Shown here: piece after piece, positions 61,552 through 64,000 of the stretch
Numbering within the stretch: position 1 is the first letter of the stretch
Layout: the number at the start of each line of letters is the position of its first letter
NCBI GenBank assembly: GCA_037576195.1
Contig: CM075103.1
Location: forward strand, 5,642,001-5,706,000
Length of the DNA stretch: 64,000 bases
Direction: 5' to 3'
DNA from: Phytoseiulus persimilis
Taxonomy: Eukaryota > Arthropoda > Arachnida > Mesostigmata > Phytoseiidae
Notes under the pieces: generated by a model
Told to the model about the DNA's origin: nothing
The model's input: only the letters and a program-made list of their open reading frames with translations
The model's database searches: none
Translations under genes and position numbers: made by a program

Positions 61552-61557
61552 AATAAA
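61552..61557 (+). promoter_or_regulatory. Poly(A) signal of secreted gene 2
   Basis: GTAATAAAG about 265 nt after the stop codon, the same octamer context as at gene 1. Confidence 0.8.
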
Positions 61558-61567
61558 GCTCGACGAT

Positions 61568-62371
61568 TCACGGCCTAAAACCTCTGTCTTCCTCTCCGCT
61601 GAGACAGTATCTTTTTCTAGCTGGAAACAGCAAGGATCGATAACATATTGGTGGAATGAGCTTCTCTCTTATCAGGGTCTCCCAAGGCGAAGGCAACTTC
61701 TCGAGCGCACTTGCGCATTCCAGACCCAGGATGGGATTCGGTACCCTTAATGTTCTTGGAATGGTTCGAGCTAGGAGATAGTTCATTCGCCGGAATCGCC
61801 CCGCGTACAGGGCGGTCGGGAATCTCATGATACCCTCCGAGTTCGTGAGCCACGAATGAGGATGGTATGGACCAAGCGATGTACAGGATGGCATTTTCAT
61901 TTCGGGCATTATCAGGCCCGATTTCGTCCCGGCCGTGACTGTGACAATCGGAAGAATTGTTTCAAAAACCAAAGAGTGATTGATGGAGGATTTCAAAGCG
62001 GTCGTTGTGGTTGTTTGTTGGAGTGTACATGATGAGTATTAATAGGAGCTGGTTCCGAAGATGACCCGTTTTTCTTCGAGGTCTTCCCTGAGAAGAATCA
62101 GAAAACGTAAATCAGATGGAATCAGATACCTCCGATCCCGCCCCGTTGAGAAGTTTCGAGCGAAAACGAGATTGGTCAAGTCGAAGGGCCTCAGAAGTTG
62201 GGGCGGACACGATCGCTCGCTTTTTTTCGATGCGTCCAGATAGAACGTCATTATGTCATCGGCATAACTCTTGCCGATGAATTTTCCAGCACCAGTGGTG
62301 GAGCGCATGAATGGCCAGACTCGGTCTGGTCGCTGCGGAAACGGTAACCCACTTTTGACACTATCCGCCAT
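61568..62371 (-). pseudogene. Unassigned open frame, about 267 codons with one stop
   Basis: On the minus strand one frame runs from an ATG at 62371 to 61568, interrupted only by a TAA at 62039-62041. The first part (110 codons) ends in a charged stretch (REDLEEKRVIFGTSSY) and includes SYADDIMTFYLD. The second part (after the stop) has no recognised motif. A splice-like acceptor (TTCTGATTCTTCTCAG) lies at about 62089-62104 on the minus strand. It could be a small gene ending at 62039, a decayed part of the adjacent retroelement, or chance. YADD is also the reverse-transcriptase active-site motif, but the flanks do not look like RT, so I do not use it. Confidence 0.2.
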
Positions 62372-62529
62372 AATATGTTACATCTTGGCGTACTTCGCCA
62401 TAACGCATCCTCCAGCTCCATGCGGGATGATTTAAATTTTCAACTGGGATATTCGCCCAGGATCCGTGTTGACGACAACGAAAGTCATTTGAAAAATATC
62501 TTGAAAGCCCGTGGGCCGCATTCTGGCTC

Positions 62530-64000
62530 AGTGCTCCACGCGAGTGAGATGGTATGTCCGACTCGTATTGGCGCTCACACCATCTCTCACGGTCCGGAAG
62601 TTAGGCACGGGTCCTTGCCCCTTGTTTGGAACCCTTCCTAGGGCTCGTATTTCGCCATTTTCTGAAGGTTCCTCCTTTCTTTCCCTCCTGTTTTGCGGAG
62701 CGCTTCCTTGGACCTCGTCAACTGATCTTGCCATGACCATTAGAGCCACATCAACGGCATTGGCAATACTGTGCACTCCCTCAGGGTGTGTCAGCCGGAG
62801 CATCGAGGTATATTCCAAATTCCACAGGGTCGGGATGCGTGATCTTCCCTCTGGAAGCAGGCCTCGCCTCCCATGTGATCATGAGGATTGTCGCACCGGA
62901 TTTGGTCGAAGACGTTTGTTGGTTCGCAATGGTTTACGACAACGCTTCCCCAGAGCGGCAACGAGACGCAGGACTTCATTCCTGGGACCCAACTCTGTGG
63001 TATTGCCGCCGTCATTTTGTGTCTTCTCCTGGCCTCGTCCATGTTCCATCGATTTTCTAGCTGGGATGAAAGGATTCTCACGGGGTGGGATGAAGTATGC
63101 TGTCTTGGAAGTGCTCGACGGGCGATTCCCCACTCGATGTATTTGAACGCAGTTTTCAAGTCCACAATTTCTACGAAATATCTTCTTCGGTCTCTCCATG
63201 ATTTGAGTTTTCCAGCGGCCACTGCGTCAGTCACTCTCCTGATGGTACTCATAGTTGATCTGCCTGGCCTGGAGCCAAATTCTGTCTCTGCCAGCCCGTT
63301 GCTCTGTTACCGTTGCGTGTTACTCGTCTTGTAGTCTTCTGTTTTAAAACTGTCTCCACTGCCTCCGCTATCGTGGTTGAGTAGTTACCGTAATGTCTAT
63401 ATAGGAGGTCTGCGTTCCCCTGTCGAGTTTCGAAGTTTCAGAATGTAGAGGCCGCTCGCCGCAAACGTTTCCTCGTCCTCCCGGGTGGTGTTCTCACTCC
63501 CTCAAGCCAACGAGGAGGCGTGGAGTTTGCCTGTCAGCAGCCACGCTACGGCTGTTTTGGTGCTGATCTGCCTTCTCAATCGTTCAAGGTGAATTGTAAA
63601 CCCTTCGATCGGCTTGTTGGGGTAGAAGGAGTAGCTTAGAATGTTGAAGTTGCCCGTGAGTGCGACTTTCCCACCTCTACATACGAGATTGACGGCCCAG
63701 GGAGTTGGGTCCTGCTTTGGTCCTGTTGGGCTGCAGTGGCTTTTTTGATAGGCCCGATGCCTGTGGCCCCTTTCTTCTCTCAACAGATTTGTCTCCCACG
63801 CTCTGCGAGTTCCCTCTGTATTTCTGGTAGCTTGGGCTCTTCCTCAGTGGGATCTTTGTCCAGTCCACGAATCATGACTGCCTCTGAAAGTAGGATGCCT
63901 CGGATTTCAGCTTCCAGCTCAAGTTCTTCAGTGATATTTGCGACCAGTTTCTGCTGCGTTCCATTTCTGTCATGTCGAACCTGAAGCCTTGGCCCGTTTC
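62530..64000 (-). mobile_element. Decayed non-LTR retrotransposon (R1/LOA-like), truncated by the window end
   Basis: Read on the minus strand, fragments appear in the order of a non-LTR element. (1) A gag-type piece at about 63980-63780 with MIRGLDKDPTEEE. (2) An endonuclease-like piece at about 63720-63600 with GKVALTGNFNILS, matching the LTGDFN active-site region. (3) Reverse transcriptase from about 63285: EFGSRPGRSTM, VTDAV, KSWRDRRRYFVEIVDLKTAF (motif A) and IPQSWVPG (degraded motif B, normally IPQGSVLGP). (4) At about 62775-62735, HSIANAVDVALMV where AYADDVAL (motif C) is expected. Frames shift between pieces, stops intervene and the catalytic YADD is gone, so it cannot be active. The gag-to-endonuclease distance is short, implying an internal deletion. 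Clade assignment is from motif style only. Confidence 0.75.

Noticed and set aside
61617-61853. VAHELGG in a minus-strand frame, resembling the start of a metalloprotease zinc site
   Set aside because: The HExxHxxGxxH motif is not complete, no other zincin feature follows, and the frame overlaps another open frame in a different phase.
62039-62371. SYADD as a second reverse-transcriptase active site
   Set aside because: The flanking residues do not match RT motif C surroundings, and the true motif C position of the adjacent element is accounted for at about 62750.
1-64000. CRISPR arrays, operons, prokaryotic promoters
   Set aside because: Spliced genes, TATA/initiator promoters and AATAAA signals show eukaryotic DNA; no direct-repeat and spacer array is present.

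Overview
The window is eukaryotic nuclear DNA, most likely from an arthropod. Genes are sparse and split by short GT-AG introns. Core promoters have a TATA box plus a TCATTC-type initiator, and 3' ends carry AATAAA. GC is about half by eye, and tetranucleotide microsatellites are common. A gut reading is a parasitiform mite such as a phytoseiid, because of the GC level, the intron-poor housekeeping genes and the type of retroelement remnant. That is inference and cannot be proven here. Most long open frames are R/S/P-rich chance frames, expected at this base composition.

Layout. (1) 1-17.6 kb holds no gene I can name, only microsatellites and two weak exon candidates. (2) 17.6-18.6 kb, minus strand: SRPRB, the beta subunit of the signal recognition particle receptor, as one exon with an ATGGCGGC (YY1-like) element upstream and AATAAA downstream. 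(3) 23.4-24.5 kb, minus strand: ABT1/ESF2-type ribosome-biogenesis RRM protein, also one exon, with a similar ATGGCG element. (4) 24.5-35.8 kb: noncoding, with a 29-nt C run. (5) 36.2-54.05 kb, plus strand: a polypyrimidine tract-binding protein gene (PTBP1/hephaestus). A probable three-codon first exon at 36222 is followed by a 14.6-kb intron and nine exons at 50825-54053 encoding four RRMs. One of these is a 34-nt microexon that a simple ORF scan would miss. (6) 59.4-61.6 kb, plus strand: two tandem intronless paralogues for small secreted four-cysteine proteins, each with its own TATA/initiator and poly(A) signal. (7) 62.5-64 kb, minus strand: a decayed non-LTR retrotransposon that runs off the window end.

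How they relate. SRPRB (ER targeting), ABT1 (40S subunit assembly) and PTB (splicing) are unrelated housekeeping genes. The most interesting signal is in PTB. Its 34-nt microexon has the same length and place as mammalian PTBP1 exon 11. Skipping it would put a stop codon six codons into the next exon, which would be the same autoregulatory design as in mammals. Second is the tandem secreted pair, whose cysteine spacing and promoter geometry are nearly identical although I cannot assign a function. A third, frame-broken secreted-protein candidate lies in the PTB intron at about 50 kb.
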